The position numbers were made by a program, and so were the translations under genes. Below are positions 32,820 through 41,956 of a DNA stretch of 64,000 bases, one piece after another. The stretch's first letter is position 1, and each line of letters begins with the position of its first letter. The notes beneath the pieces were generated by a model. That model had not been told where the DNA came from. It saw nothing but the letters and a program-made list of their open reading frames with translations, and searched no databases. Source of the DNA: Bacteroidota bacterium (GTDB taxonomy: Bacteria; Bacteroidota; Bacteroidia; Cytophagales; Cyclobacteriaceae); assembly GCA_018266055.1 (NCBI GenBank), contig JAFDYT010000005.1, positions 310,001-374,000 of the forward strand, written 5' to 3'.

Positions 32820-34241
32820 ATGCAACGTATTTTTATTGTTTTCTTAGCTGTCTTCTTTGGCTGTTCGTCATCGTCCACCAAACCGGTGGTTGTTCCTACA
32901 CCCACGCTTGGCCCGTCGGTAAACATCTGGCTTACCAACCCCGATCGCTCTTCGGCACTCACCCCGTTGGTGAGTACTGTTTTTAAGAAAGAAACGAGTC
33001 AGCTTTCCACCATTACCATCGACACCACCGTGACCTACCAAACGATGGATGGTTTTGGTTTCTCTCTGACCGATGGAAGCGCTCAAGTGATTCACCAGAA
33101 TATGTCGGCGGCTGATCAGGCAAGTTTATTGAATGACCTTTTCACCACCAATCAGGGAGGTATAGGGATAAGCTATTTGCGCATCAGTATTGGTGCATCC
33201 GATTTGAGCGATCACGTGTATTCCCTGGATGACATGCCAGCCGGTCAAACCGATGCCACGCTTGCCAATTTTTCGATCGACGCCATTCGTACAGATCTTC
33301 TGCCTGTACTTAAGGCCATCATCTCATTAAATCCTCAGATCAAAATAATCGCGACGCCATGGTCGGCACCTACGTGGATGAAAAGCAACGGCTCGGCCGT
33401 GGGCGGAAGTTTACAAACGCAATACTATACCGCTTACGCGAATTATTTTGTGAAATATATTCAGGCGATGGCGGCGGAAGGAATCACCATTACCGCCATC
33501 ACTCCGCAAAACGAACCGGAGAATCCGTACAACACACCAAGCATGACCATGACGCGTGAAGAACAAAACAGTTTTGTCCAGTCGCTGGGCGCTGCCTTCG
33601 CGTCAGCGGGCTTAACTACAAAGATTGTGTTGTTCGATCACAATTGCGATGACCCTAATTTCCCGATTTCAATATTGAATGACACCAAAACCAGACCGTA
33701 TGTGGACGGATCAGCTTTTCACATGTATGCTGGTGATATCAGCGCGCTCGGTGTGGTGCACAATGCCTACCCCGATAAGAATGTTTATTTTACCGAGCAG
33801 TGGACGAGTGCGCAGGGAAGTTTCGGTGGCGATTTGATGTGGCACGTGAAGACGCTGATTGTCGGGGCGTCGCGCAACTGGAGCCGCAATGTGATTGAAT
33901 GGAACCTTGCCACCAACGAAAGTTACGGTCCGCATACCAACGGAGGTTGCTCGCAATGCCTTGGTGCTATCACCGTCAATAGCGGCTCAGGTCAGGTGAG
34001 CAAAAACGTTTCGTATTACATCATTGCTCATGCATCAAAATTTGTTAAGCCTGGCGCGGTTCGGATTTCTTCGCTCATCGTTGATAATCTTCAGAACGTG
34101 GCTTTCCAAAATCCCGACGGCACAAAAGTTCTCATTGTGGCCAACGACAATTCAACAACAAAATCATTTTCTATCAAATACAAAGATATGGTTGCCGCGG
34201 CTTCTCTTCAGGCGGGCGCAGTAGCCACCTACGTTTGGTAA
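32820..34241 (+). CDS. Glycoside hydrolase family 30 lipoprotein
   Basis: The ATG at 32820 gives 473 residues with a lipoprotein signal ([11 protein letters not shown], lipobox FFGC). A GTG start 16 codons upstream is possible in the same frame but would spoil the signal. The barrel starts with [18 protein letters not shown], typical of GH30 ('GFGga.TDs.a'). [12 protein letters not shown] and [18 protein letters not shown] follow. The acid/base is Glu232 in TPQNEPENP, the nucleophile Glu326 in VYFTEQWTS. The last ~90 residues form the small beta domain that closes the GH30 fold. Known activities are beta-glucosidase/glucosylceramidase, beta-1,6-glucanase and xylanase; which one applies is open. 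purT follows after 20 bp and may be co-transcribed. Confidence 0.93.
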   Translation: MQRIFIVFLAVFFGCSSSSTKPVVVPTPTLGPSVNIWLTNPDRSSALTPLVSTVFKKETSQLSTITIDTTVTYQTMDGFGFSLTDGSAQVIHQNMSAADQASLLNDLFTTNQGGIGISYLRISIGASDLSDHVYSLDDMPAGQTDATLANFSIDAIRTDLLPVLKAIISLNPQIKIIATPWSAPTWMKSNGSAVGGSLQTQYYTAYANYFVKYIQAMAAEGITITAITPQNEPENPYNTPSMTMTREEQNSFVQSLGAAFASAGLTTKIVLFDHNCDDPNFPISILNDTKTRPYVDGSAFHMYAGDISALGVVHNAYPDKNVYFTEQWTSAQGSFGGDLMWHVKTLIVGASRNWSRNVIEWNLATNESYGPHTNGGCSQCLGAITVNSGSGQVSKNVSYYIIAHASKFVKPGAVRISSLIVDNLQNVAFQNPDGTKVLIVANDNSTTKSFSIKYKDMVAAASLQAGAVATYVW

Positions 34242-34261
34242 TTAATTTGAATTACAACATC

Positions 34262-35464
34262 ATGAGTTCAACCGATAAGTTTCCCATTCCATTTGGTACG
34301 CCGCTCACATCATCGGCAATAAAAGTGATGATGTTGGGTTCAGGCGAGTTGGGAAAAGAAGTAGTAATCGAATTTCAACGGTACGGTGTGGAGGTCATTG
34401 CGGTGGATCGCTACCCGAATGCTCCGGCTATGCAAGTGGCGCACAGAAGTTACTCCATTTCCATGTTGGACGGTCAGGCGCTTCGCGAGGTGATTTACAA
34501 AGAGCGACCCACCTTCATTGTGCCTGAAGTGGAAGCCATTGCCACCGATACGTTGGTGGAGTTGGAAAAAGAAGGCTTCACAGTAATTCCAACGGCAAAC
34601 GCAGCGCGACTTACCATGAATCGCGAAGGTATCCGCACGCTAGCAGCAGAAAAATTGAAATTGAAAACATCGCCGTACAAGTTTGCGGCTACGAAAACGG
34701 ATTTTAGTGAGGCCGTAAAAAAAATAGGAATCCCTTGCGTGGTGAAGCCCATCATGAGCTCGTCGGGCAAAGGCCAAAGTGTGATCAAATCGGAAAGTGA
34801 TATCGACAAGGCGTGGACGTATTCGCAAGAAGGATCGCGCAGTGGTGGTGGCAAGGTGATCGTGGAGGGATTTATTGATTTTGATTTTGAAATCACGCTG
34901 CTCACCATCAAACACAAAGACGGCGTTTCCTTTTGCGAACCGATTGGCCACCGGCAGGAGCACGGCGACTACCAGGAGTCGTGGCAGCCACACCCGATGA
35001 CCGCGGCTGCGCTGAAAGCATCGCAAGACATTGCAAGTAAAGTCGTGAATGAACTCGGCGGCACCGGAATTTTTGGCGTTGAATTTTTTGTGAAAGACGA
35101 CGTGGTTTACTTCAGCGAACTTTCGCCACGACCTCACGACACAGGAATGGTGACGATGATCTCACAAGATTTATCGGAATTTGCGTTGCACGTACGCGCG
35201 ATTTTAGGATTGCCTATTCCGGTGATCCGCCAACTCGGTCCTTCGGCATCGAGTGTAGTGTTGGTGCGAGGCCAATCGCAGAATATAATTTTCTCCGGAC
35301 TGGAAGACGCACTCAAAGAACCTGACACGCAACTCCGGCTGTTTGGCAAACCTGAAGTAAACGGCGAGCGCCGCATGGGTGTAGCGCTGGCCCGCGCCGG
35401 CTCCATCGAAGAAGCCCGCTCAAAAGCCAATCGTGCCGCTGCCAGCATCCGGTATTCACTTTAA
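34262..35464 (+). CDS. purT: Formate-dependent phosphoribosylglycinamide formyltransferase
   Basis: The ATG at 34262 gives 400 residues, the standard PurT length. The N-terminal domain has [20 protein letters not shown] and [16 protein letters not shown], both near-invariant in PurT. The ATP-grasp part has [14 protein letters not shown], the PHDTGMVTM segment with LSPRPHDTG, and [10 protein letters not shown]. It formylates glycinamide ribonucleotide with formate and ATP, the third step of purine synthesis, in the cytosol. It lies 20 bp behind the GH30 gene, which is an unusual partner. A PQQ-type fusion gene follows after a promoter. Confidence 0.97.
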   Translation: MSSTDKFPIPFGTPLTSSAIKVMMLGSGELGKEVVIEFQRYGVEVIAVDRYPNAPAMQVAHRSYSISMLDGQALREVIYKERPTFIVPEVEAIATDTLVELEKEGFTVIPTANAARLTMNREGIRTLAAEKLKLKTSPYKFAATKTDFSEAVKKIGIPCVVKPIMSSSGKGQSVIKSESDIDKAWTYSQEGSRSGGGKVIVEGFIDFDFEITLLTIKHKDGVSFCEPIGHRQEHGDYQESWQPHPMTAAALKASQDIASKVVNELGGTGIFGVEFFVKDDVVYFSELSPRPHDTGMVTMISQDLSEFALHVRAILGLPIPVIRQLGPSASSVVLVRGQSQNIIFSGLEDALKEPDTQLRLFGKPEVNGERRMGVALARAGSIEEARSKANRAAASIRYSL

Positions 35465-35497
35465 AAAATTAATTCAGCCGTAACCTGCTTTACATAC

Positions 35498-35505
35498 TAG
35501 TTTTG
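35498..35505 (+). promoter_or_regulatory. -7 promoter box of the ThuA/sugar dehydrogenase fusion gene
   Basis: TAGTTTTG matches TAnnTTTG perfectly, 38 bp before the ATG at 35543. No TTG at the -33 position. Confidence 0.45.
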
Positions 35506-35542
35506 TTATTTACCACCTCCATCATTTTCTTATTTCATCATT

Positions 35543-38500
35543 ATGAATAAATCATTGAATTCTTTTTTCTTTTCATCGTTTGTCCTCGGTATGATTCTCT
35601 TACTTGCCTCGTGTTCAGGTGGTGAAAAACGCATCCTTGTATTTTCAAAAACAAAAGGATTTCGCCACGAGTCTATTGCCGCAGGCAAAGCCGCATTGAT
35701 CAAACTGGGCCAGGAGAAAAAAATAAAAGTAGATACCACGGAAGATGCCGAGGTGTTTACGGAAGAGAAATTGAAAAATTATAGCACTGTGGTCTTCCTT
35801 AGCACCACGGGCGATGTGCTCAATCACTTCCAGCAAAATGAGTTTATGCGCTTCATTCAGGCTGGCGGAGGTTACGTAGGTATTCACGCTGCCGCGGATA
35901 CCGAGTACGACTGGTGGTGGTACGGAAAATTGGTTGGCGCCTACTTTAAAAGTCATCCGCACCAACAAAAAGTAAAAGTGCTGGCGCAACCCGTGAAGGA
36001 AGGCGGGCTAAAACTGAACGCGCCAGAGCCGTGGGAGCGCTTTGATGAATTATACAACTACAAAAAAATTTCACCTGACATCAACGTGTTGTTTAAGCTG
36101 GATGAAAAATCATACGAAGGCGGTGAGAACGATGGCGATCATCCCATCATTTGGTATCACGACTTCGATGGAGGTCGGTCGTTTTATACCGGCTTTGGCC
36201 ACACCAACGAAAGTTATCAGGATCCGGTTTTTCTAGATCAACTGTGGACAGGCCTCAACTATGCCATCGGAGAAAATAAATTGGATTTTTCGAAGGCTAC
36301 TGCCAAGCATGTTCCCGAAGCCAATCGGTTTACCAAAAAAGTTTTTGGGTTTAATTTCGATGAGCCAACCGAGATGACGATTCTTCCCGATGGACGGATA
36401 ATGTTTCTTGAGCGAAAAGGAAAAGTGAAGTTGTATGAACCGGCGAAAGATTCTTTCCGCGTGATCAATGAATTTAATGTGTATAAAACTTTTGAGGACG
36501 GCATGCTGGGTCTCGCTGCCGATCCCGCGTTTGCTACCAATCACTTTGTGTACATCTACTATTCTCATCCTGAAAAATCAGCCAACGTGTTGTCGCGGTT
36601 TGTGTTTGACGGCAACGCGCTGGATATGAAAAGTGAAAAGGAAATTATTTCGGTTGGCACCCAACGCGAAACGTGCTGCCATACCGGCGGATCAATCGCA
36701 TTTGGTCCCGATGGAAATCTGTTTCTCTCTACCGGCGATAACACAAGTCCATTTGAATCGGACGGATTTAGTCCGGCAGACGAAGGAAAAGGTCGCTCAC
36801 CTTTCGACGCACAGAAATCGTCGGCCAACACCAACGATCTGCGCGGAAAAATTCTTCGTATTCATGTCGAAGCTGACGGCAGTTATACTATTCCGGAAGG
36901 AAATTTATTTCCGAAAGGAGAAGCCAATACACGCCCTGAAATTTATGTGATGGGATGTCGCAATCCGTACCGTATTTCTGTGGATCAGAAAACTGGTTTT
37001 TTATATTGGGGTGAAGTTGGTCCGGATGCCGGCGAAGAAAGCGCTGTGCGTGGCCCGCGTGGATACGACGAAGTGAATCAGGCGCAGAAGGCTGGGTTCT
37101 TCGGCTGGCCTTTATTTGTTGGTAACAATTACGCGTATGCGAAATATGATTTTCAGAAAAAGACAGTTGGCCCACGACACGATCCGGCGAATCCGAAAAA
37201 CACGTCTCCTAACAACACCGGAAAAGTAGATTTACCTCCGGCGAATCCTGCCTTTATCTGGTACCCGTACGCACAGTCGCCCGACTTCCCATTGATGAAA
37301 GAAGGTGGCCGCAATGCGATGGCTGGCCCCGTTTACTATTCAGAGAATTTCAAAGACAAGGCCGATGCTTATCCGGATTATTTTGACGGCAAGCTGATCA
37401 TTTATGATTGGATGCGAAACTGGCTGCGCTTGGTGACGATGGATAAGAACGGAATAATCATGGACATCGAACCTTTTCTGGAAGGCACTACATTCAATAA
37501 CACAATTGATATGGCGTTTGGGCCCGACGGCAGACTATACACACTTGAGTATGGCACCAAGTGGTTCGCACAGAATATGGATGCCCGTCTTTCGGTGATT
37601 GAATTCAACAAAGGAAATCGCCCGCCGGTGGCCAAGTTGAAGGCGGATAAAATTTCTGGCGCTGTGCCGCTTACGGTGTCATTCTCTACTGCCGGTACGC
37701 AAGATCCCGATAAGGATAAATTAAATTTTGAACTGGATGCTAACGGCACGATTCAAAAATCAGAGACGGGAGACTTTACAGTGACCTTTGATAAACCAGG
37801 CGTGTATCGGCCGAAATTATCCGCATCAGATCCACAAGGATCTAAATCCACCGATGAGTTGGTAATTGTGGCGGGCAATGAGCCTCCGAAAATAGAAATC
37901 GCGGTTAACGGAAATTCCACGTATTACTTTGCCAACAGCACTGCCGATTATCAGGTTAAGGTCATGGACAAAGAAGACGGAAATACAGACGATGGAACAA
38001 TCAAACCCGAGAAGGTAATGGTGACTGTAGATTTTTTGCAACAGCGTTTTGATGAAACAGAAGTCGCGCAGGGTCATCAACGTCCTGAGCTACCCGGAAA
38101 AATTTTGATGGCCGAAAGCGACTGTAAGGCCTGCCATCAGATCGATCAAAAATCAGCAGGGCCTAGCTTTAAAGAAGTGGCCAAAAAATATAAGACCGAC
38201 GTTCAGGCTATTGAGAAACTTTCAGAAAAAATCTTGAAGGGTGGTTCCGGTGTGTGGGGTGCTGTAGCGATGGCGGCGCATCCTCAACTTAAGAAAGAGC
38301 AGACCGTACAAATGGTGGAATACATTTTAACACTTGCTGACGAATCCAAAAATAAATCTCTGCCTTTGAAGGGTGTTGCTAAGTTTGGCGGCGCACCCAA
38401 GGAAGGAATTCCTCCGTTGTCGGCGTATTTGATTAGCGCCAGCTATGAAGACAATGGATCTAATGGAGCACCGTCGCTCACTTCTACACGAACGTTGATG

Positions 38501-38917
38501 CTTAAGGCTCCTGTGCTTACCGGAGCCGATGTGGCCGAATTGACAGGCGGCGCACGTAAGCTTTCGGCTGGAGGCAATGATGTAATCGAAAATATTCACA
38601 CAAATGCTTCTGCTTTATTTAAAGACGTGGACTTAACAAGCGTGGGCAAACTTGATTTTGTGATTGCGGAAATGCCCGGCATGAAAGGCGGACAAATAGA
38701 GGTGTATTTGGATTCACCTACCGGACAAAAACTCGGGATAGTTGATTTTGCCAAGGCGCCAAAGATTGAAGTGATGAAGGGAATCTTCATGCGGCCGGCC
38801 TCGCTATCGGTGAGCAATCTTACCGGCAAGAAAAATGTGTGGCTGGTATTCAAGAACTCGCAAGCTGGGGAGGCTGACAATTTATTTTTCTTTAGCAGAA
38901 TAATTTTAGGAAAATAA
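35543..38917 (+). CDS. Five-domain lipoprotein: ThuA, PQQ-type sugar dehydrogenase, PKD, cytochrome c, CBM6-like
   Basis: The 1124-residue product starts with a lipoprotein signal (lipobox LLASC). A ThuA domain spans about 30-245 (ILVFSKTKGFRHESIAAGK, GGGYVGIHAAADTEYDW, FYTGFGHTNESY). A six-bladed glucose/sorbosone dehydrogenase-type propeller spans about 265-695 (EPTEMTILPDGRIMFLERKG, CCHTGGSIAFGPDGNLFLST, DLRGKILRI, GCRNPYRISVD). Then come a PKD-like domain (about 700-785), a class I cytochrome c with heme motif CKACH near 860-864 and a likely axial Met in AVAMAAHP, and a C-terminal carbohydrate-binding CBM6-like domain (about 945-1124). The logic is a sugar oxidised by the propeller, with electrons passed to its own heme, at the periplasmic side of a membrane. 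The fusion is recurrent in Bacteroidota. The ThuA role is probably keto-sugar related. Confidence 0.9.
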   Translation: MNKSLNSFFFSSFVLGMILLLASCSGGEKRILVFSKTKGFRHESIAAGKAALIKLGQEKKIKVDTTEDAEVFTEEKLKNYSTVVFLSTTGDVLNHFQQNEFMRFIQAGGGYVGIHAAADTEYDWWWYGKLVGAYFKSHPHQQKVKVLAQPVKEGGLKLNAPEPWERFDELYNYKKISPDINVLFKLDEKSYEGGENDGDHPIIWYHDFDGGRSFYTGFGHTNESYQDPVFLDQLWTGLNYAIGENKLDFSKATAKHVPEANRFTKKVFGFNFDEPTEMTILPDGRIMFLERKGKVKLYEPAKDSFRVINEFNVYKTFEDGMLGLAADPAFATNHFVYIYYSHPEKSANVLSRFVFDGNALDMKSEKEIISVGTQRETCCHTGGSIAFGPDGNLFLSTGDNTSPFESDGFSPADEGKGRSPFDAQKSSANTNDLRGKILRIHVEADGSYTIPEGNLFPKGEANTRPEIYVMGCRNPYRISVDQKTGFLYWGEVGPDAGEESAVRGPRGYDEVNQAQKAGFFGWPLFVGNNYAYAKYDFQKKTVGPRHDPANPKNTSPNNTGKVDLPPANPAFIWYPYAQSPDFPLMKEGGRNAMAGPVYYSENFKDKADAYPDYFDGKLIIYDWMRNWLRLVTMDKNGIIMDIEPFLEGTTFNNTIDMAFGPDGRLYTLEYGTKWFAQNMDARLSVIEFNKGNRPPVAKLKADKISGAVPLTVSFSTAGTQDPDKDKLNFELDANGTIQKSETGDFTVTFDKPGVYRPKLSASDPQGSKSTDELVIVAGNEPPKIEIAVNGNSTYYFANSTADYQVKVMDKEDGNTDDGTIKPEKVMVTVDFLQQRFDETEVAQGHQRPELPGKILMAESDCKACHQIDQKSAGPSFKEVAKKYKTDVQAIEKLSEKILKGGSGVWGAVAMAAHPQLKKEQTVQMVEYILTLADESKNKSLPLKGVAKFGGAPKEGIPPLSAYLISASYEDNGSNGAPSLTSTRTLMLKAPVLTGADVAELTGGARKLSAGGNDVIENIHTNASALFKDVDLTSVGKLDFVIAEMPGMKGGQIEVYLDSPTGQKLGIVDFAKAPKIEVMKGIFMRPASLSVSNLTGKKNVWLVFKNSQAGEADNLFFFSRIILGK

Positions 38918-38923
38918 AAGAAG

Positions 38924-38952
38924 GGGTGGGGCGGACATAATTTCCCCCACCC
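38924..38952 (+). terminator. GC-rich hairpin after the fusion gene
   Basis: GGGTGGGG (38924-38931) pairs with CCCCACCC (38945-38952). There is no T-run after it, so it may act in mRNA stability or rho-dependent ending instead of intrinsic termination. Confidence 0.4.
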
Positions 38953-39071
38953 GGCTTCTATGCCCGGCGCTTGTATTTAGCACGCACGCAAAAAGTTTGC
39001 CAAACAACAATTAAACTTTCTAATGCGTTATAGTGTCTAAACAACAGATTGCGAAGCAGTCACAAGAAAAA

Positions 39072-40568
39072 ATGAAAACGAAATCAAGAATAGCCGGAAT
39101 TACTTTTCTGGCTTTGGGTATTACGCAAAGTATTTTTGCTTTTTCACAATCCTTTCAGGATAGTTTAAAAAAAGACGATCAGGATATTATCACATCCATC
39201 GCTCCCTATCCTCAGGATGTGCGTGATGCGATTCTTAATGTATCGCAATACTCGCATAAATTAGTTAAGATCGAGCGAATCCAGGCGCGCACAAGCCAAT
39301 CGTTTCAGGATTTGGTAGCCGACTATCCGCGCGATGAGCAAGAGAAATATTATGAGCTGGCTCGCTATCCGGAGTTGATTCATCAACTCGTGTCGGGCGA
39401 ACCGAAAACCCTTGAACAGGTAAAGCCAACGCTGACCAATTATCCCCAGGAAGTTTCTACTGCCGTGTCGGCATTGTTCCCGATGCATCTCGCTGATTTG
39501 CAAGCGATGGATAAAATCTATCAATCTTCACAAAAAGCATTGGATGAAATCACACAAAGTTTGCCTGAAAATGTGCAATCCGATTTCAAAAAAATTGTAG
39601 GTATGCCTGAAGTAATGAGTTTACTCACCGACCGGATTGACCTGGTTGTAAGTCTGGGCGAGGCTTACAAAAATGATCCACAAGGAACAAGGCAAAAACT
39701 TGATTCATTGAGTGAACAGATTAATGCTCAAAATCAGAAAGACCTTGCTGAATACAAACAGCAGGTGGAAAACGATCCGAAGATGCAGGAGGAAATGAAA
39801 AAATCGGCGCAAGATTTTGCCGACAGCTATTCGGCCAACGGAGAGGTGCAAGACGACAATAGTGCCAATCAAAATCAATCGCAGTCGCAGCCTACGGTGG
39901 TGAACAATTATTATTATAGTTCTAACTACAACCCCAACCCTTATCCGTATTGGTTTGGGTATCCCTACTGGTACGATTATGCCATGTGGTACCCACGACC
40001 ATTGTATTATCACACCGGATTTTACATTGGCACTGGCGGAGCTATAGTAGTTGTAGGTTTACCTTCAAGAGCGTATTCAGGTTGGTTTTTTAGTTACGGA
40101 TACCATCGTTATCCACGCTATTATAACTATTGCAACAACTATTACAACGTGCATCGCACGTATGTGAACAACATCAACGTGTATCATGGATTTAATAGCA
40201 CAGTGAATCGTCACTTTTCGGCTGTTGGTCGCAACGGTGGTGTGCGAAGTGTTACCAACAACAGATCAGAGTATAGGAATAATAACTTTTCGCGGAACAA
40301 CAATGTAAACAGAGGCTCGCGCGAAAACCGCGGTCCAGTGTTCAACAACAATCAAGGAAACAGTAATCAATTCCGTAACTCGATCAATAACAATAATTTT
40401 AATCGGCAGAACTACTCTAATTATCACGCGAATCAGTTTCATCAGCAAACCTGGGGAAACGTAGGAGGTAATAGAGGTGGATTTAGCGGTGGCGGACATT
40501 CAGGCTTTAGTGGTGGCGGCCGCTCAGGTGGTGGTGGACATAGTGGAGGTGGACACGGTCGTCGTTAA
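39072..40568 (+). CDS. Secreted DUF3300-like protein with Tyr/Asn/Gly-rich C-terminal half
   Basis: The ATG at 39072 gives 498 residues with a signal peptide (IAGITFLALGITQSIFAFSQ); a GTG 13 codons upstream is in frame but less suitable. Residues about 30-230 contain repeated 'YP..v..ai' units (IAPYPQDVRDAIL, DYPRDEQEKYYELARYPELI, NYPQEVSTAVSAL, LPENVQSDFKKIVGMPEVM), and LVVSLGEAYKNDPQGTRQKLDSL resembles the end of DUF3300. A charged linker follows. Residues about 275-390 are rich in Tyr, Asn and Pro (VVNNYYYSSNYNPNPYPYW) with a hydrophobic patch; the tail is Asn-rich and then Gly/Ser/His repeats ending GGGHGRR. DUF3300 proteins end in such Gly-rich tails. Function unknown, probably envelope or surface-associated. 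First of three same-strand genes. Confidence 0.75.
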   Translation: MKTKSRIAGITFLALGITQSIFAFSQSFQDSLKKDDQDIITSIAPYPQDVRDAILNVSQYSHKLVKIERIQARTSQSFQDLVADYPRDEQEKYYELARYPELIHQLVSGEPKTLEQVKPTLTNYPQEVSTAVSALFPMHLADLQAMDKIYQSSQKALDEITQSLPENVQSDFKKIVGMPEVMSLLTDRIDLVVSLGEAYKNDPQGTRQKLDSLSEQINAQNQKDLAEYKQQVENDPKMQEEMKKSAQDFADSYSANGEVQDDNSANQNQSQSQPTVVNNYYYSSNYNPNPYPYWFGYPYWYDYAMWYPRPLYYHTGFYIGTGGAIVVVGLPSRAYSGWFFSYGYHRYPRYYNYCNNYYNVHRTYVNNINVYHGFNSTVNRHFSAVGRNGGVRSVTNNRSEYRNNNFSRNNNVNRGSRENRGPVFNNNQGNSNQFRNSINNNNFNRQNYSNYHANQFHQQTWGNVGGNRGGFSGGGHSGFSGGGRSGGGGHSGGGHGRR

Positions 40569-40608
40569 ATTAATTTGAAGTGTTTAACTTAGTGTATTAA
40601 TTCTTGGT

Positions 40609-41229
40609 ATGAGAAAATATTTTTGGATTGTGTTTTTGGCGGGAGTGGCATTTCTATGGGGTTGCCAGCCGAAACCAAATGCAAGTGACCTTTTGAAAAA
40701 AATGGTGGTCACTACGGATTATAACACGACAGCAAATTTCAGCAATTACAATACCTACTGGATGTCGCTGGATACGGTAAGCTATTTTTTGAACACCTCA
40801 ACAAATCCGGCAGATACTTTGGCTATTGGTGGTGAAGCTTCTGAAGTGGCCACTGAAGTGAATAGTAAAATGACCGCAGCTGGTTACACACGAGTTAACA
40901 AAAATGCAACGCCGGATATGTGGGTGCACATTTATGTAGTGGAGAATTATAGCATTTCACAATCCTATTATTATAACCCTTACGGTTATGGCTATTATGG
41001 TGGTTATTATGGAGGCTACTATGGAGGCGGCTATAGCTCAACAGTAAGCGTTTCTGACCAAGCGAACCTGTACGTCTTTGTCGTCGACTTAAAACATAAA
41101 AGTTCAGGGAAGGCATATTTGTGGGGATGCAACATCGGTGATCTTGTAAGTACTCCAGATCCTACCTCGGCTACGCTACTCAATGCCATTGATCAAGCCT
41201 TCAAACAGTCTCCCTATCTAAAGAAATGA
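40609..41229 (+). CDS. DUF4136-type lipoprotein with Tyr/Gly repeat
   Basis: The 206-residue product has a lipoprotein signal (FLAGVAFLWGC, Cys19). VVTTDYNTTANFSNYNTYWM is the typical start of DUF4136 ('D.....dFs.ykTy.w'). A conserved-looking IYVVENYSISQ follows. Residues about 125-143 form a Tyr/Gly tract (YGYGYYGGYYGGYYGGGY), as in many DUF4136 proteins. LYVFVVDLKHKSSGKAYLWGC and the last-helix segment AIDQAFKQSPY are also family features. The protein would be attached to a membrane in the periplasm. Its stop codon overlaps the next start (ATGA), so the two are translationally coupled. Confidence 0.85.
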   Translation: MRKYFWIVFLAGVAFLWGCQPKPNASDLLKKMVVTTDYNTTANFSNYNTYWMSLDTVSYFLNTSTNPADTLAIGGEASEVATEVNSKMTAAGYTRVNKNATPDMWVHIYVVENYSISQSYYYNPYGYGYYGGYYGGYYGGGYSSTVSVSDQANLYVFVVDLKHKSSGKAYLWGCNIGDLVSTPDPTSATLLNAIDQAFKQSPYLKK

Positions 41230-41915
41230 CGATGAAAAATATAATTTTTAGTATCGGGATTGTGATGGGATTTTCCGGTGTGGTGAATGCCCAATACTAT
41301 TACGACCGAACCAAGAACCCTGATAAAGTGGCGGTGCAAAAAACTTCAACCGGTCGCGACTTTGATCATTTCTTTTACTTTTCCTGGGATCTGAACAAGC
41401 CGCTATCCAACAATAATTTTATCTCCAGCAGCAGCACAACCGGCACCAAGTTGGGGTTTCGCAAAAGATTAAACGATGAAGACAAACTATGGGTGGGCGG
41501 CGATTTTGGATGGGCGGTTTACAAGCAATATATCCCAACCCAAACCTACACGGTGGGTACGCAATCACTGACTACTGATTTGTACAATTACACCTATAAC
41601 TATAGTCTGGTGGCCAATATTGATTACTTCTTTTTACCGATGAAGGGACTGTTCGTGCCTTACGCTGGTTTTGGCATTGGAGGATCTTACGTGAAGTTTG
41701 CTCAGTATTATAATATTTATGGAACCTCCGGCGACTCGTGGGGTGTGATGATCCGGCCGGAAGCCGGTTTCTTGCTCGGCTTTAAAGAAAGTTCGCCCTG
41801 GCGGATTAAGGCGGCTTACCACTATGACTATGCCAGCAATACCAATTCCGACTTTAACTATAAAAACTTTATGAATACTGGATTTCAGGTCGGAATCGTA
41901 AAAATGGCCTGGTAA
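41226..41915 (+). CDS. Outer membrane beta-barrel protein
   Basis: ATG at 41226 overlaps the previous stop codon by four bases (ATGA); ATG at 41232 is an alternative that loses two residues. The 229-residue product has a signal peptide ending in VVNAQ. The mature part alternates aromatic and small residues in strands typical of an 8-10 stranded barrel: DFDHFFYFSWDLNKPL, TKLGFRKRLNDEDKLWVGGDFGWAVYK (in part), LVANIDYFFLPMKGLFVPYAGFGIGG, and a last strand FQVGIVKMAW. It is likely an outer-membrane partner of the preceding lipoprotein. The function is not identified. Confidence 0.8.
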   Translation: MTMKNIIFSIGIVMGFSGVVNAQYYYDRTKNPDKVAVQKTSTGRDFDHFFYFSWDLNKPLSNNNFISSSSTTGTKLGFRKRLNDEDKLWVGGDFGWAVYKQYIPTQTYTVGTQSLTTDLYNYTYNYSLVANIDYFFLPMKGLFVPYAGFGIGGSYVKFAQYYNIYGTSGDSWGVMIRPEAGFLLGFKESSPWRIKAAYHYDYASNTNSDFNYKNFMNTGFQVGIVKMAW

Positions 41916-41923
41916 AATAGTTA

Positions 41924-41953
41924 TTGTTCTCTGCCGCTAACCTTTTATTTTTG
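41924..41953 (+). promoter_or_regulatory. guaA promoter, close to the start codon
   Basis: TTG at 41924-41926 and a perfect -7 box TATTTTTG at 41946-41953 are separated by 19 bp. The ATG at 41957 begins three bases after the box, so transcription would start at or next to the start codon. Confidence 0.6.
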
Positions 41954-41956
41954 CGC

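Noticed and set aside
40480-40566. Gly/Ser/His tandem repeats as a CRISPR or minisatellite
   Set aside because: The repeat is protein-level low complexity (GGGHSG-type codons) inside an intact gene; units are irregular and there are no spacers.
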